A stretch of DNA of 64,000 nucleotides from Pseudomonas sp. GM79 (GCF_000282495.1 NZ_AKJE01000021.1:56514-120513), one strand, 5' to 3'. Counted from the stretch's first letter, positions 36,049 to 46,107 are shown. The notes: generated by a model from the letters alone, not told the origin. Numbers and translations are program-made.

Positions 36049-36774
36049 ATGACTGAATCAAACGACACGCCAATCCAGACGGAAGAAGGCGACGAGCGCC
36101 AACACCGCCGCATCAAGAGTTTCGTGATGCGCGCCGGGCGCATGACCGAAGGCCAGCAACGTGGCCTGGACCAAGGTACGCCGCTGTTCGTACTGCCTTT
36201 GGCCGATGCGCCGGTGGATTTCGATCAGGTGTTCGGTCGCTCAGCGCCGCGCTCGCTGGAAATCGGCTTCGGCATGGGCCATTCGCTGCTGGAAATGGCC
36301 GCGGCCTCGCCGGAGCAGGATTTCATTGGTGTTGAGGTTCACCGTCCAGGTGTCGGCGCGCTGCTCAATGGCGTGCTGACCCAGGGCCTGACCAACCTGC
36401 GCGTCTACGATTGCGATGCGATCGAAGTGCTCAACCGTTGCATCGCCGACAACAGCCTCGATCGCCTGATGCTGTTTTTCCCGGACCCGTGGCACAAGAG
36501 CCGTCACCACAAGCGTCGTATCGTTCAGGCGTCGTTCGCCGAGCTGGTGCGCAGCAAGTTGAAGGTCGGCGGTGTGTTGCACATGGCCACCGACTGGGAA
36601 CCATACGCCGAGTACATGCTGGAAGTGATGAACGTCGCGCCGGGCTATCGCAACCTCGCCGAAGACGGCAAATGCGTCCCACGCCCGACCGAACGCCCGA
36701 TCACCAAGTTCGAACGCCGCGGCGAACGTCTTGGGCATGGCGTGTGGGATCTGAAGTTCGAAAAACAGTCCTAA
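36049..36774 (+). CDS. trmB: tRNA (guanine-46 N7) methyltransferase
   Basis: A 241-residue methyltransferase. The SAM loop is [30 protein letters not shown] is the catalytic PDPWPKxRHxKRR-type motif, and the C-terminus carries [21 protein letters not shown] at 36049 is preferred over the adjacent TTG. It closes the thiS-thiG-trmB run. Confidence 0.95.
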   Translation: MTESNDTPIQTEEGDERQHRRIKSFVMRAGRMTEGQQRGLDQGTPLFVLPLADAPVDFDQVFGRSAPRSLEIGFGMGHSLLEMAAASPEQDFIGVEVHRPGVGALLNGVLTQGLTNLRVYDCDAIEVLNRCIADNSLDRLMLFFPDPWHKSRHHKRRIVQASFAELVRSKLKVGGVLHMATDWEPYAEYMLEVMNVAPGYRNLAEDGKCVPRPTERPITKFERRGERLGHGVWDLKFEKQS

Positions 36775-36793
36775 GCCCTACGCAATACCAAAT

Positions 36794-36881
36794 GTGGGAG
36801 CGGGCTTGCTCGCGAAAGCGGTAGATCATTCAACATTGATGTTGACTGATACGACGCCTTCGCGAGCAAGCCCGCTCCCAC
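36794..36881. repeat. REPIN, 88-bp, left copy flanking the lipoprotein gene
   Basis: It matches the 88-bp element at 37773-37860 base for base, and the outer flanks CGCAATAC and CATTTGTTTTGTGT also match. The centre reads TCAACATTGATGTTGACTGA. Confidence 0.95.
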
Positions 36882-36959
36882 ATTTGTTTTGTGTGGTGTT
36901 CAAGATCAGCGTTTGTCCGCCGAAAGCTCTACGTCCCCACTTGTAAAGGAAGACAGGTT

Positions 36960-37751
36960 TTGAAAGTCATCTTCGCCGGCATGTTGTTTTTGAGTCTGCT
37001 GTTTTCTGCAGCTTGCGAGCGTGTTGTCACTCCCGATGAATACTTTGCGCGCGCTCAGACAGTGGCGGCGAAAATGCAGCGTGAGGCCGATGAGAGGGTC
37101 AGGCTGGAAGCCGCCGGGGAGTCTGCTTTCAACTATACCCCGGAGCAGTTGCGTAACACAGAAGGTGATCTTGAAGCGCTCGTAGCCAGTCTGAAGCAGG
37201 CGTCTGATGGCGGACACACCCTTGCAACGTACTTGCTGGCTAATCTGCAGGACAATCCGATGTTCTCCGAGCGAACGCGCAAAGAGACGTGCGGCCTTTA
37301 CCAAAAGGCGATGGATCAAGGTTTGCTGGCGGCGGCGGTTGGCTATTACCACTTGTGCGACAAGGCATACGAAAGGTTTGAGCTGCACAACGCGGATCAC
37401 CTGAAACTCTTGCAGTCGCTGGAACAGTTGCTGCAGAAGCCCGACGCCCATCGTGAGGCTTATCCGTTAGCGGCAAAGCATTCCCTCTGTTTTCTGGACG
37501 AAGGGGAGCCCTTGCCGCAGCAGGGCGTTCTGGCGGCCATGCGGGCCCGCGCTGTCGCATTGGTCCTGACAGAGGACCAATATCGGGCCGAGGCCAACTA
37601 CATTCTGGCGCTGACGCGCGTAAACAAGAACGACCGGCCTGACAGCCAGAATATTGCCTATCTGGATGAAGCTGAAGCGCTGGGCTGCAATGACTTCCAT
37701 GGACTGAGCGCCATGATGCGCAATGCAGTCAAGACCGCCGACAAACAATAG
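36960..37751 (+). CDS. exported lipoprotein-like protein with Sel1-like helices
   Basis: A protein of 263 residues beginning KVIFAGMLFLSLLFSAACERV, a signal peptide with a possible lipobox (SAAC) at Cys20. The start is TTG at 36960 after AAAGGAAGACAGG, the best ribosome site. The body is helical with patterns such as GGHTLATYLLANLQDNP and GLLAAAVGYYHLCDKAY that recall Sel1/TPR repeats. Function is unknown. It is bracketed by two identical REPINs between trmB and the DUF3392 gene, and its codon use looks somewhat less GC-rich than neighbours, so it may be a recent insertion. Confidence 0.72.
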   Translation: MKVIFAGMLFLSLLFSAACERVVTPDEYFARAQTVAAKMQREADERVRLEAAGESAFNYTPEQLRNTEGDLEALVASLKQASDGGHTLATYLLANLQDNPMFSERTRKETCGLYQKAMDQGLLAAAVGYYHLCDKAYERFELHNADHLKLLQSLEQLLQKPDAHREAYPLAAKHSLCFLDEGEPLPQQGVLAAMRARAVALVLTEDQYRAEANYILALTRVNKNDRPDSQNIAYLDEAEALGCNDFHGLSAMMRNAVKTADKQ

Positions 37752-37772
37752 CGGGTATTCGCAATACAAAAT

Positions 37773-37860
37773 GTGGGAGCGGGCTTGCTCGCGAAAGCGG
37801 TAGATCATTCAACATTGATGTTGACTGATACGACGCCTTCGCGAGCAAGCCCGCTCCCAC
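37773..37860. repeat. REPIN, 88-bp, right copy flanking the lipoprotein gene
   Basis: It duplicates the element at 36794-36881, including flanks: GCAATAC on the left and ATTTGTTTTGTGT with a distal GATCAGCG on the right. The direct repeat therefore spans more than 100 bases. Confidence 0.95.
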
Positions 37861-37885
37861 ATTTGTTTTGTGTTGTACCTGGAGA

Positions 37886-38209
37886 TCAGCGGCGGTCGGC
37901 TACGACGCCGATCAACACCAGCACCACCAGCAACACCGGCGCCAGGCTGTAGTTGTTGAACTGGCTCAGGCCTTTGATGATCCATGGCGTGGCATAGATC
38001 AGCGCCACGCCGCTGCCGACCATGCACAGCAGGGCCATCAGCGGGACGCGCAAGGCGCCGGCGATGCTGCCCAGGCGTTGGTCGACCCAGCCCTTGATAT
38101 CGGCGCCAAACAGGACCAGCAAGCAGCCCACCAGCGCCAGAGAGATTTCCGACAGGTTGCTACGGCTCCAGCGGGACACGGTGGCGAGCAGGTCGAGTAC
38201 CAGATCCAT
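37886..38209 (-). CDS. DUF3392 membrane protein
   Basis: A 107-residue protein with three hydrophobic segments (EISLALVGCLLVLFGADIKG, VPLMALLCMVGSGVALIYA, LAPVLLVVLVLIGVVAD). It matches the small DUF3392 family of gamma-proteobacteria, with no known function. It follows hemW by 9 bases on the same strand, so it is probably cotranscribed. Confidence 0.82.
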   Translation of the reverse strand: MDLVLDLLATVSRWSRSNLSEISLALVGCLLVLFGADIKGWVDQRLGSIAGALRVPLMALLCMVGSGVALIYATPWIIKGLSQFNNYSLAPVLLVVLVLIGVVADRR

Positions 38210-38218
38210 TCGATTTCC

Positions 38219-39424
38219 TTATGTCAGAAATTTTTGCAGCAAGTCATTGAGAAAGAGTTGTCCGCGCAGCGTGGCCGCCAGACGTGACGGTTCGACCTGC
38301 AACAAGCCACTTTGTTCGGCCTCGCGGCGACCTTCGGCGAGGCTTTCCAGGGGCAGCCCGGTGCGCTCTGGGTACAACCGCGCTTCGACACCCTCGGTCA
38401 GGCGCAAGGCGTTCATCAGGAACTCGAACGGCAGTTCTTCGTTGGTCAGGGCTTTCTCGCCGGCCTGGAAGCTTTTGGCCGGGTTGAGATAGTCCTTCGG
38501 CAAGCGGGTCTTCCAGGTACGGACGATGCGCCCGTCCGGATGGCTGAGCTTGCCGTGAGCCCCGGCACCGATGCCGATGAAGTCGCCGAAACTCCAGTAA
38601 TTGAGGTTATGCCGCGCCGGACGACCGGGCAGGGCATAGGCCGAGACTTCGTATTGCGCGTAACCGTGTTCGGCCAGCAGCGCCTGACCGGCCTCTTGAA
38701 TGTCCCACAGGGTGTCGTCTTCCGGCAGCGTCGGCGGCTGGTTCCAGAACACTGTGTTCGGCTCCAGCGTCAGCTGATACCAAGACAGGTGCGTCGGCTT
38801 CAGGGCAATGGCCTGGCGCAGGTCGTTCAGGGCATCGTCCAGGGACTGATCGGGCAAACCATGCATCAGGTCCATATTGAAGTTGTCGAAACCGGCCTGA
38901 CGCGCCATGCCGGCGGCACGCACGGCTTCATCGCCGTTGTGAATCCGCCCCAGGGCCTTGAGTTTCTCTTCCTGAAAGCTCTGGATGCCGATCGACAGGC
39001 GATTGATACCCAGCGCCCGGTAAGCGACGAACTTTTCCTGCTCGAAGGTTCCGGGGTTGGCTTCCAGGGTGATTTCGATGTCGCTGGCAAACGGAATTCG
39101 TTGCTCGACGCCCTTGAGCAGGCGACCCAGAGCCGCGGCACTGAACAGACTCGGCGTACCGCCACCGAAAAAGATCGAGCTCAGCTCGCGGCCATAGACC
39201 GCATTCAGGTCTTGATCGAGGTCGGCCAGCAGGGCGTCGACATATTCTTCTTCCGGCAGCACGGGGCTGGCGGTGTGGGAGTTGAAGTCGCAATAAGGGC
39301 ATTTGCGTACACACCACGGGATGTGGATGTACAGCGCCAGGGGCGGCAGCACAGGCAGGGCCGCTCGAGGCGATTGGGCGGCGCCGCCGAAGATCAGCGG
39401 CGACGCGGACGAGTCATGGGTCAT
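38219..39424 (-). CDS. hemW: radical SAM haem chaperone
   Basis: A 401-residue radical SAM protein. The cluster motif is [13 protein letters not shown], and [13 protein letters not shown] and the [10 protein letters not shown] segment are typical of HemW, formerly taken for an oxygen-independent coproporphyrinogen oxidase. HemW hands haem to respiratory proteins. It overlaps the end of rdgB by 4 bases. Confidence 0.93.
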   Translation of the reverse strand: MTHDSSASPLIFGGAAQSPRAALPVLPPLALYIHIPWCVRKCPYCDFNSHTASPVLPEEEYVDALLADLDQDLNAVYGRELSSIFFGGGTPSLFSAAALGRLLKGVEQRIPFASDIEITLEANPGTFEQEKFVAYRALGINRLSIGIQSFQEEKLKALGRIHNGDEAVRAAGMARQAGFDNFNMDLMHGLPDQSLDDALNDLRQAIALKPTHLSWYQLTLEPNTVFWNQPPTLPEDDTLWDIQEAGQALLAEHGYAQYEVSAYALPGRPARHNLNYWSFGDFIGIGAGAHGKLSHPDGRIVRTWKTRLPKDYLNPAKSFQAGEKALTNEELPFEFLMNALRLTEGVEARLYPERTGLPLESLAEGRREAEQSGLLQVEPSRLAATLRGQLFLNDLLQKFLT

Positions 39425-40017
39425 TTCAAGCCCAGACGCTGGCGCAGCAGATCCATTGCACGGGCGCGGTGACTGATCTGGTTCTTGTCGCTGGGCTTAA
39501 GCTCGGCGCTGGAGCACTCGCGCTCCGGCACCCAGAACAGCGGGTCGTAGCCAAAACCGTGTTCGCCGCTGGCCTGGGTCAGGATGCGCCCATGCCACAG
39601 GCCTTCGCAGAGGATTGGCAACGGATCGTCGGCATGACGCACCAATGCCAGCACGCAGACGAATTGCGCGCCGCGCTCGGCTTCGGGCACGTCTTTCAAG
39701 ACGTCGAGCAGTTTGGCGTTGTTCGCCGCATCGCCGTTACCGTCGGCATAACGGGCCGAGTAGATACCCGGCGCACCGCCGAGGAAATCCACCGCCAGCC
39801 CCGAATCGTCGGCCAATGCCGGCAGCCCGGAAATGCGCGAGGCATTGCGGGCCTTGAGGATGGCGTTCTCGACGAACGACAGGCCGGTTTCTTCAGGCTC
39901 GACACTGCTGAACTCGCCGATCGAGCGCAAGTGCACCGATTCGCCGAGCATGGCCTGGAGTTCCTTGAGTTTGCCGGCGTTGTGGCTGGCCAGTACGAGT
40001 TGGGTGAAATTCATCAT
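39421..40017 (-). CDS. rdgB: dITP/XTP pyrophosphatase
   Basis: A 198-residue Ham1-family house-cleaning nucleotidase that hydrolyses non-canonical purine triphosphates. [18 protein letters not shown] at the start, [28 protein letters not shown] with the catalytic Asp pair, and [12 protein letters not shown] are conserved. Two Met codons in a row make the start 40017 or 40014; either overlaps the DUF4426 stop. Confidence 0.95.
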   Translation of the reverse strand: MMNFTQLVLASHNAGKLKELQAMLGESVHLRSIGEFSSVEPEETGLSFVENAILKARNASRISGLPALADDSGLAVDFLGGAPGIYSARYADGNGDAANNAKLLDVLKDVPEAERGAQFVCVLALVRHADDPLPILCEGLWHGRILTQASGEHGFGYDPLFWVPERECSSAELKPSDKNQISHRARAMDLLRQRLGLK

Positions 40018-40448
40018 TGGCCAGGGAAAAGCTCTTGTTGGAAACTGATGGTGTTGGTTTTGTCGCCGGTCTGCACTTTGATGTCAAAGGTGCGGATTTC
40101 CTGCTGATCCACCGGGAAGTGGGCGATGTAGTACACCGCGCCTGTTTCGGTGATCTGTTTGAACTTCAACGGGATGCTTTGGCTGGTCAGGTCTTTGACC
40201 GTACCGCTGACCTGAGCCGTCTGTGGTTTACCTTCCTTGAGTACCGAGACGTTGATCACGCCCTGATTCTTGCTGCGAGTCAGCTCCGCCGCTTTGGCGA
40301 TCTCCGGCGTCAGGAAGGTGGAATTGAAGGTGTTGTAATGCACCGTCACGTCGCCAAAGGTTTCCTTGCGCTCGCCCTTGATGACGTCGGCGGCCATGGC
40401 GGTGACGCTCAGGCAGGCAGTAAGTAAAAACAGTGCTAGACGACCCAT
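40014..40448 (-). CDS. DUF4426 exported protein
   Basis: A 144-residue protein with a cleavable signal peptide ([21 protein letters not shown]) and a beta-rich body such as [21 protein letters not shown]. The family is typical of pseudomonads and found between metW and rdgB. Its function is unknown. It overlaps the rdgB start by four bases. Confidence 0.85.
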   Translation of the reverse strand: MGRLALFLLTACLSVTAMAADVIKGERKETFGDVTVHYNTFNSTFLTPEIAKAAELTRSKNQGVINVSVLKEGKPQTAQVSGTVKDLTSQSIPLKFKQITETGAVYYIAHFPVDQQEIRTFDIKVQTGDKTNTISFQQELFPGQ

Positions 40449-40474
40449 GATCGTTCTCCTCGAAGTGTCGTGAT

Positions 40475-41095
40475 TCAGACCGCGACCTTGTGGTCCGGCA
40501 GACCGGGGCTGCTGACGCGGTAGATGCCGATCTCACCTAACAGATTAGGCCATAGCTTACTGGCCCACCCATGCCGATGCTGTTGATCCACGGCAAGCCG
40601 ATCAATGACCTTGGCTTCACGTTCGCGACACAGCGCTTCAAAGTCTTCGAAAGTGCAGAAGTGGATGTTCGGCGTGTTGTACCAGGTGTATGGCAGAAAC
40701 TCCGAAACCGGCATCCGGCCCTTGCTCGCCAGGTACCAGCGGCAGCGCCAGTGACCGAAGTTGGGGAAGGTGATAATGCACTGGCGACCGACGCGCAGCA
40801 TTTCGTCGAGGATCCTGTCCGGGTAGTGCACAGCTTGCAGGGCCTGAGTCATGACCACGATGTCGAAGCTGTTGCTGGCGAAGTTGCCCAGCCCCTTGTC
40901 CAGGTCCTGCTCGATGACGTTGATACCCTTGGCCACGCACTCGGCAATGTTGTCCGGGTCGTTTTCCAGGCCGTAGCCGGTGACCTGCTTGTTATCGCGC
41001 AGCCAGGTCAGCAACTCGCCGTCACCGCAACCGAGGTCGAGCACGCGGCTGCCGGCGGGGATCCATTCCTGGATGATTTCCAGATCGGCTCTCAT
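40475..41095 (-). CDS. metW: MetW methionine-biosynthesis protein
   Basis: A 206-residue class I SAM-binding protein. The SAM loop is VLDLGCGDGELLTWL, followed by VIEQDLDKGLGNF and CIITFPNFGHWRCR. MetW partners MetX and is needed for homoserine acylation in pseudomonads. The metX stop is 7 bases upstream, as expected for the metXW operon. Confidence 0.94.
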   Translation of the reverse strand: MRADLEIIQEWIPAGSRVLDLGCGDGELLTWLRDNKQVTGYGLENDPDNIAECVAKGINVIEQDLDKGLGNFASNSFDIVVMTQALQAVHYPDRILDEMLRVGRQCIITFPNFGHWRCRWYLASKGRMPVSEFLPYTWYNTPNIHFCTFEDFEALCREREAKVIDRLAVDQQHRHGWASKLWPNLLGEIGIYRVSSPGLPDHKVAV

Positions 41096-41102
41096 GTCTT
41101 CC

Positions 41103-42242
41103 TCAAAGCGCTATACGGTTCATGTAATTGCTGAAGGCCTGCAAATAACGCGGGATCGGAATCAGGAAGGCATCGTGGCCTTGCGGAGCGTCGATCTCCA
41201 GGTAGCAGACGTCTTTCCTGGCCGCCATCAGCGCGTCCACCAGTTCCCGCGAGCGGGCAGGGGAGAAGCGCCAGTCGGTGGTGAAGGACATCACGCAGAA
41301 CCTGGCCTGGGCATTGGCGAAGGTTTTCGCCAGGTCATTGTCGAAGTTCGCCGCCGGGTCGAAGTAGTCCAGTGCCTTGGTCATCAGCAGGTAGGTGTTG
41401 GCGTCGAAACGTCCGGAAAACTCTTCGCCCTGATAGCGCAGGTAGCTTTCGACCTGGAACTCGACGCTGTGGAAGTCGTAGTTGAGCTTTTCGCTCTTCA
41501 GGCCGCGACCGAATTTCTCGCCCATGGAGTCGTCGGACAGGTAAGTGATGTGCCCGACCATCCGCGCCAGCATCAAGCCGCGCTTGGGGATTACACCCGC
41601 TTCCTGGAACGAGCCGCCGTGGAACTCCGGGTCGGTGAGGATCGCCTGACGTGCGACTTCGTTGAACGCGATGTTCTGCGCCGACAGCTTCGGTGCCGAG
41701 GCGATGGCCAGGCAGTGCCGCACGCGGTCCGGGTAGGTGATGGTCCACTGCAAGGCCTGCATGCCGCCGAGACTGCCGCCGATTACCGCCGCCCATTGGC
41801 GGATGCCGAGCAGGTCGGCGAGGCGTGCCTGGCTGTGGACCCAGTCTTCCACGGTCAGTACCGGGAAATCGGCGCCGAATGGCTTGCCGGTTTCCGGATT
41901 GACACTGCTGGGGCCGGTGGAGCCATTGCACCCGCCGAGATTATTCAGGCTGACCACGAAGAACTTGTTGGTGTCGATCGGCTTGCCGGGGCCGATGCAG
42001 CTGTCCCACCAACCGGGTTTGCGGTCGTCGGGGCTGTGGAAGCCGGCGGCGTGATGGTGACCGGACAAGGCGTGGCAGATCAGCACGGCGTTGCTCGCCG
42101 TAGCGTTCAGCGTGCCGTAGGTTTCGTAGATCAGGTCATAAGCGGGCAGCGAACGTCCGCAGGCCAAAGCCAGGGGTTCACTGAAGTGCGCCAGTTGCGG
42201 CGTCACCAGACCAACAGAATCGGGGGGGAAGGCAGCTGGCAT
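41103..42242 (-). CDS. metX: homoserine O-succinyltransferase
   Basis: A 379-residue alpha/beta-hydrolase acyltransferase. The nucleophile elbow is [10 protein letters not shown] (Ser), and the C-terminal Asp/His of the triad are in the APQGHDAF region. In Pseudomonas the MetX enzyme uses succinyl-CoA and requires Met[17 protein letters not shown] at 42242 is the conserved family start, so the extra upstream residues are rejected. Confidence 0.94.
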   Translation of the reverse strand: MPAAFPPDSVGLVTPQLAHFSEPLALACGRSLPAYDLIYETYGTLNATASNAVLICHALSGHHHAAGFHSPDDRKPGWWDSCIGPGKPIDTNKFFVVSLNNLGGCNGSTGPSSVNPETGKPFGADFPVLTVEDWVHSQARLADLLGIRQWAAVIGGSLGGMQALQWTITYPDRVRHCLAIASAPKLSAQNIAFNEVARQAILTDPEFHGGSFQEAGVIPKRGLMLARMVGHITYLSDDSMGEKFGRGLKSEKLNYDFHSVEFQVESYLRYQGEEFSGRFDANTYLLMTKALDYFDPAANFDNDLAKTFANAQARFCVMSFTTDWRFSPARSRELVDALMAARKDVCYLEIDAPQGHDAFLIPIPRYLQAFSNYMNRIAL

Positions 42243-42343
42243 CGACCCTGCTCTCATTGAAATGAGGCGTAAGTCTAAAGACCGCTGTGGCTAGCGGCAA
42301 GCAAAGGCCGGGCCTGATTTCATTCAGTTAGACCGAGGTGCGC

Positions 42344-42411
42344 CATTCGCGAGCAAGCCCGCTCCCACAGGAGAACGCATTCCATTGTGGGAGCGGGCTT
42401 GCTCGCGAATG
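42344..42411. repeat. REP pair, outward type, short
   Basis: A 68-bp pair in which the left arm has CATTCGCGAGC and the right CTCGCGAATG, so the ends match each other. It lies between the DUF167 stop and metX, which face the same way. Confidence 0.9.
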
Positions 42412-42426
42412 CAGCGCCTCGGTGGA

Positions 42427-42720
42427 TCAGGTCTGTCGCACCAGATCCGGCAAATCCGGCAGTTTCTTCGGCGAACAAATCCGCACCCGTTTCTGCCGGT
42501 TCAGCTCTCCGCTGATCAAACTCACCTGACTCTTGGAAACCCCGAACGCCTTGGCCAGAAACGCCATCAGGTACGCATTGGCCTTGCCTTCAACAGGCGG
42601 TGCGGTCAGGCGGATCTTCAGGCGATCACCATGCAGCCCGCAGAAATCATCGCTGCGGGCCGCCGGTTGCAGGTGACATTCCAGAATCAGGTCATCACCG
42701 TCCCAGCGAAAGTAGCTCAT
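42427..42720 (-). CDS. yggU: YggU/DUF167 protein
   Basis: A 97-residue DUF167 protein with the pattern LKIRLTAPPVEGKANAYLMAFLAKAFGVSKSQVSLISGE. Its ATG shares a base with the YggT gene stop. Function is not known; it is often found with yggT. Confidence 0.9.
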   Translation of the reverse strand: MSYFRWDGDDLILECHLQPAARSDDFCGLHGDRLKIRLTAPPVEGKANAYLMAFLAKAFGVSKSQVSLISGELNRQKRVRICSPKKLPDLPDLVRQT

Positions 42721-43310
42721 CAGATCAGGCCGAGCAGCCCCTGCGGCATGAGGGCATAGTACGCAAGGCGTGGGATCAGCCAGCTTTGCAGCAACTGGAT
42801 CGCGATAAACGCGAAGATCGGCGAGATGTCGAGGCCGCCCAGGTTCGGAATGATTCGGCGGAACGGCGCGAGTACCGGTTCAGTAATCTGCGCGACCAGC
42901 TCTGCGCCCGGGTTGTGGCTGCCGGGAGCGACCCAGGACAGGATCACACTGATGATCATCGCGTAGAACAGAACACTCAGGAACAGCGAGAAGATTGCGA
43001 TCAGTGCCCAAGGCACCAAAAGCAGCAAATCGACCTCGAAGCCCTTCAGCAGCAGGATGACTGCTATCAGCACCATCTGCACGATCAGCGCCAGTACCAG
43101 TGACGACATGTCCAGCCCGAACATGCTCGGGATGACCCGGCGCAAGGGCTTGAGCAGCGGTTGAGTGGCTTTCACGATGAACTGGCAGAGCGGATTGTAA
43201 AAATTCGCCCGAACCAATTGCAGGATGAAGCGCATCAGCACGATCAGCAGGTACAGGCTGCCCAAGGTTTTGATGATGAAAATGGCAGCGTCATTGAGTC
43301 CGAGCATCAT
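42720..43310 (-). CDS. yggT: YggT-family membrane protein
   Basis: A 196-residue membrane protein made of two homologous halves, each with two helices and a YNP/RR motif (NFYNPLCQFIVKATQPLLKPLRRVIP and PGAELVAQITEPVLAPFRRIIP). The family is linked to osmotic stress tolerance and cell-envelope work. It is cotranscribed with proC (21-base gap) and yggU. Confidence 0.92.
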   Translation of the reverse strand: MMLGLNDAAIFIIKTLGSLYLLIVLMRFILQLVRANFYNPLCQFIVKATQPLLKPLRRVIPSMFGLDMSSLVLALIVQMVLIAVILLLKGFEVDLLLLVPWALIAIFSLFLSVLFYAMIISVILSWVAPGSHNPGAELVAQITEPVLAPFRRIIPNLGGLDISPIFAFIAIQLLQSWLIPRLAYYALMPQGLLGLI

Positions 43311-43331
43311 TGATTCCTTTGTAAGAGCTGA

Positions 43332-44150
43332 TTAGCGACCCAGTTGTTCGGCCATCTCGGCCGAGCGGTGCGCAGCGGCGCCGAGTGCTTTTTCCACCAG
43401 GGCTTCGAAACCACCGGCCTGGAACGACTTGATCGCCGCTTCGGTAGTGCCCGCAGGCGACGTCACGCGACGACGCAGTTCAGCCGCGTCGACATCGCTT
43501 GCGACTGCCATGTGTGCAGCACCCAAAGCGGTTTGCACGGTCAGTTGTGCGGCGATGTCCGCTGGCAGGCCGAGCTTCACGCCAGCGGCGGTCATGGCTT
43601 CGATCAGCAGGAAGAAATACGCCGGGCCTGAGCCGGAAACGGCGGTGACCGCGTCCAGTTGCTGTTCTTCGTTCAGCCACAGGGCAATGCCAACCGCCGA
43701 CAGCAGCTCTTCAGCTTGCTGGCGTTGTTCGGCGCTCACTTCGCTGGTGGCGAACAAACCGCTCACGCCCTGACGCAGCAGCGCCGGAGTGTTAGGCATG
43801 CAGCGCACGATAGGCTGGGCGCCAAGCCAGTTTTTCATGCTGGCGCAGGTGATGCCGGCCGCAATCGAGACCACCAGTTGATTCGGCGCAAGGCTTGGGC
43901 GAATGGCTTCGCACACGGCTTTCATCGCCTGGGGTTTGACCGCCAGCACGATCACGTCCACGCCCTGAATGGCGTCGGCGTTGTCGGCAAACACTTCGAT
44001 GCCGTGTTCGGCGCTCACGCGGGCACGGGTTTCTTCACCCGGATCGCTGGCGCGGATTTGCGCGGCGTCCAGACCTTTGGCGCGCAGGCCGCCGATCAGG
44101 CTGGCGGCCATGTTGCCGGCTCCGATAAAGGCAATACGAGTCTTGCTCAT
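43332..44150 (-). CDS. proC: pyrroline-5-carboxylate reductase
   Basis: A 272-residue NAD(P)H enzyme for the last step of proline synthesis. The dinucleotide fold is TRIAFIGAGNMAASLIGGL. The C-terminal signature VTSPAGTTEAAIKSFQAGGFEALVEKAL is complete. It sits between yggS and yggT on the same strand, 36 bases after yggS. Confidence 0.96.
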   Translation of the reverse strand: MSKTRIAFIGAGNMAASLIGGLRAKGLDAAQIRASDPGEETRARVSAEHGIEVFADNADAIQGVDVIVLAVKPQAMKAVCEAIRPSLAPNQLVVSIAAGITCASMKNWLGAQPIVRCMPNTPALLRQGVSGLFATSEVSAEQRQQAEELLSAVGIALWLNEEQQLDAVTAVSGSGPAYFFLLIEAMTAAGVKLGLPADIAAQLTVQTALGAAHMAVASDVDAAELRRRVTSPAGTTEAAIKSFQAGGFEALVEKALGAAAHRSAEMAEQLGR

Positions 44151-44186
44151 GTCAGGTCCTTATAAAGAGAGGTGTCAGCCATTGTT

Positions 44187-44873
44187 TCAAGACTGGCCGT
44201 AGTCGCGGGCACCAAACAGGGCCGTTCCGATACGGACCCAAGTGGCGCCCATGGCAATGGCCGACTCGAGGTCGTGGCTCATGCCCATGGAAAGTGTGTC
44301 GAGTGGCAGGTTCAGGCTGGCTTGCAGGCTCTGCACGGCAGCAAAGGCTGCATCCTGGGCGGCGCGATCTTCAGTCGGCTCCGGAATCGCCATCAGCCCG
44401 CGTAATTTCAAGCGCGGCAGAGCGCTGATGGCATTGGCCAAGGCGGGCAGATCGGCCGGGGTGCAGCCGGACTTGCTGGCTTCACCACTGACGTTGACCT
44501 GGATGCAGATGTTCAATGGAGGCAAATCGGCGGGACGTTGTTCGGACAGCCGTTGTGCGATTTTCAAGCGATCCACGGAATGCACCCAGTCGAAATGCTC
44601 GGCGATAGCGCGAGTCTTGTTCGATTGAATGGGGCCGATGAAGTGCCAGATCAAGGGCAGGTCGGCCAATTCGAGCTGTTTGCCCAAGGCTTCCTGCAGG
44701 TAGTTTTCGCCAAAGTCGCGGATCCCGGCGGCGTGGGCTTCACGCAGGGCTTCGGCGGGTTTGGTCTTGCTCACGGCTAGCAGCTGGATGCTGTGCTCGT
44801 TGCGCCCGGCGGCGAGGGCGGCAGCACGGATGCGTGAACTAACCTGAGCGATGTTGTCTGCTATCGTGGACAT
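44187..44873 (-). CDS. yggS: PLP homeostasis protein YggS/PipY
   Basis: A 228-residue fold-type III PLP-binding barrel. The PLP Lys lies in LLAVSKTKPAEALR, followed by GENYLQEALGK and WHFIGPIQSNKTRAI. It regulates cellular PLP levels and has no known catalytic reaction. ATG at 44873 is preferred to the adjacent TTG. It is divergent from pilT. Confidence 0.93.
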   Translation of the reverse strand: MSTIADNIAQVSSRIRAAALAAGRNEHSIQLLAVSKTKPAEALREAHAAGIRDFGENYLQEALGKQLELADLPLIWHFIGPIQSNKTRAIAEHFDWVHSVDRLKIAQRLSEQRPADLPPLNICIQVNVSGEASKSGCTPADLPALANAISALPRLKLRGLMAIPEPTEDRAAQDAAFAAVQSLQASLNLPLDTLSMGMSHDLESAIAMGATWVRIGTALFGARDYGQS

Positions 44874-44929
44874 CAAGAGGCGCCAGCGGTCTGAAGGTTC
44901 GCGGCATTCTACTGGAATTGAGGAGCGCT

Positions 44930-45964
44930 ATGGATATCACTGAGCTGCTGGCTTTCAGCGCCAAACAAGGCGCGTCTGACCTGCACCTGTCCGCCGGCCT
45001 GCCGCCGATGATCCGTGTCGACGGCGATGTGCGACGCATCAACCTGCCGGCCCTGGATCACAAGGAAGTGCATGAGCTGATCTACGACATCATGAACGAC
45101 CTCCAGCGGGTGGACTTCGAGAAGCATCTTGAAACCGACTTTTCCTTCGAAGTGCCCGGCGTGGCGCGTTTTCGGGTCAATGCCTTCAACCAGAATCGGG
45201 GTGCGGGCGCGGTATTCCGGACCATCCCGTCCAAGGTTCTGAGCATGGACGATCTGGGGATGGGGGAAGTGTTTCGCAAGATTACCGAAGCGCCCCGGGG
45301 CCTGGTGCTGGTGACCGGCCCGACCGGTTCGGGCAAGTCCACCACGTTGGCGGCGATGATCGATTACCTGAACAACCATCGCCATCACCACATCCTCACC
45401 ATCGAAGACCCGATCGAGTTCGTCCACGAATCGCGCAAATGCCTGATCAATCAGCGCGAAGTCCATCGCGATACCCGCAGCTTCGCCACGGCGCTGCGCT
45501 CGGCCCTGCGCGAAGACCCGGACGTGATTCTGGTAGGGGAAATGCGGGATCTGGAGACTATTCGGCTGGCATTGACTGCCGCCGAAACGGGTCACCTGGT
45601 ATTCGGCACGCTGCACACCACGTCGGCGGCGAAAACCATCGACCGGGTGGTGGACGTGTTTCCGGGCGACGAAAAATCGATGGTGCGCTCGATGCTCTCC
45701 GAGTCGTTGCTGGCGGTGGTGTCGCAGACATTGATCAAGAAAATCGGCGGCGGGCGAATTGCCGCCCACGAAATCATGCTCGGCACTTCGGCGATCCGTA
45801 ACCTGATCCGCGAAGACAAGGTGGCGCAGATGTATTCGTCGATTCAGACCGGAGGGTCGCTGGGGATGCAGACGCTGGATATGTGCCTGAAGGAGTTGGT
45901 GACCAAGGGCGTGATCAGCCGCGAGCATGCGCGGGAGAAGGCGCGCTCGCCAGATAATTTTTGA
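44930..45964 (+). CDS. pilT: type IV pilus retraction ATPase
   Basis: A 344-residue secretion ATPase. Walker A is GPTGSGKSTT, Walker B is EDPDVILVGEMRD, with the PilT-specific AIRNLIRE segment near the C-terminus. It powers pilus retraction and twitching. The start MDITELLAFSAKQGASDLHLS follows GAGGAGCGCT. In P. aeruginosa pilU follows, but here a REP pair and a C40 peptidase gene follow instead. Confidence 0.96.
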   Translation: MDITELLAFSAKQGASDLHLSAGLPPMIRVDGDVRRINLPALDHKEVHELIYDIMNDLQRVDFEKHLETDFSFEVPGVARFRVNAFNQNRGAGAVFRTIPSKVLSMDDLGMGEVFRKITEAPRGLVLVTGPTGSGKSTTLAAMIDYLNNHRHHHILTIEDPIEFVHESRKCLINQREVHRDTRSFATALRSALREDPDVILVGEMRDLETIRLALTAAETGHLVFGTLHTTSAAKTIDRVVDVFPGDEKSMVRSMLSESLLAVVSQTLIKKIGGGRIAAHEIMLGTSAIRNLIREDKVAQMYSSIQTGGSLGMQTLDMCLKELVTKGVISREHAREKARSPDNF

Positions 45965-45992
45965 GGGGGAGTTGTAGCGCTTTCACAGACGC

Positions 45993-46058
45993 CTTCGCGA
46001 GCAAGCCCGCTCCCACATTGGAACGCATTCTAATGTGGGAGCGGGCTTGCTCGCGAAG
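45993..46058. repeat. REP pair, outward type, short
   Basis: A 66-bp pair, the shortest in the window, with about 18 bases between arms. It lies after pilT and before the convergent C40 peptidase gene. Confidence 0.9.
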
Positions 46059-46107
46059 AGGCCATCATGTTCAAGGCAGATCTCGGGTCTGCTCCGGAGC
46101 GCTCAAA

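Noticed and set aside
36891..36959. Upstream extension of the lipoprotein-like gene
   Set aside because: The frame is open for 23 more codons, but it would put a charged stretch ahead of the signal peptide, and the Shine-Dalgarno fits the TTG at 36960.
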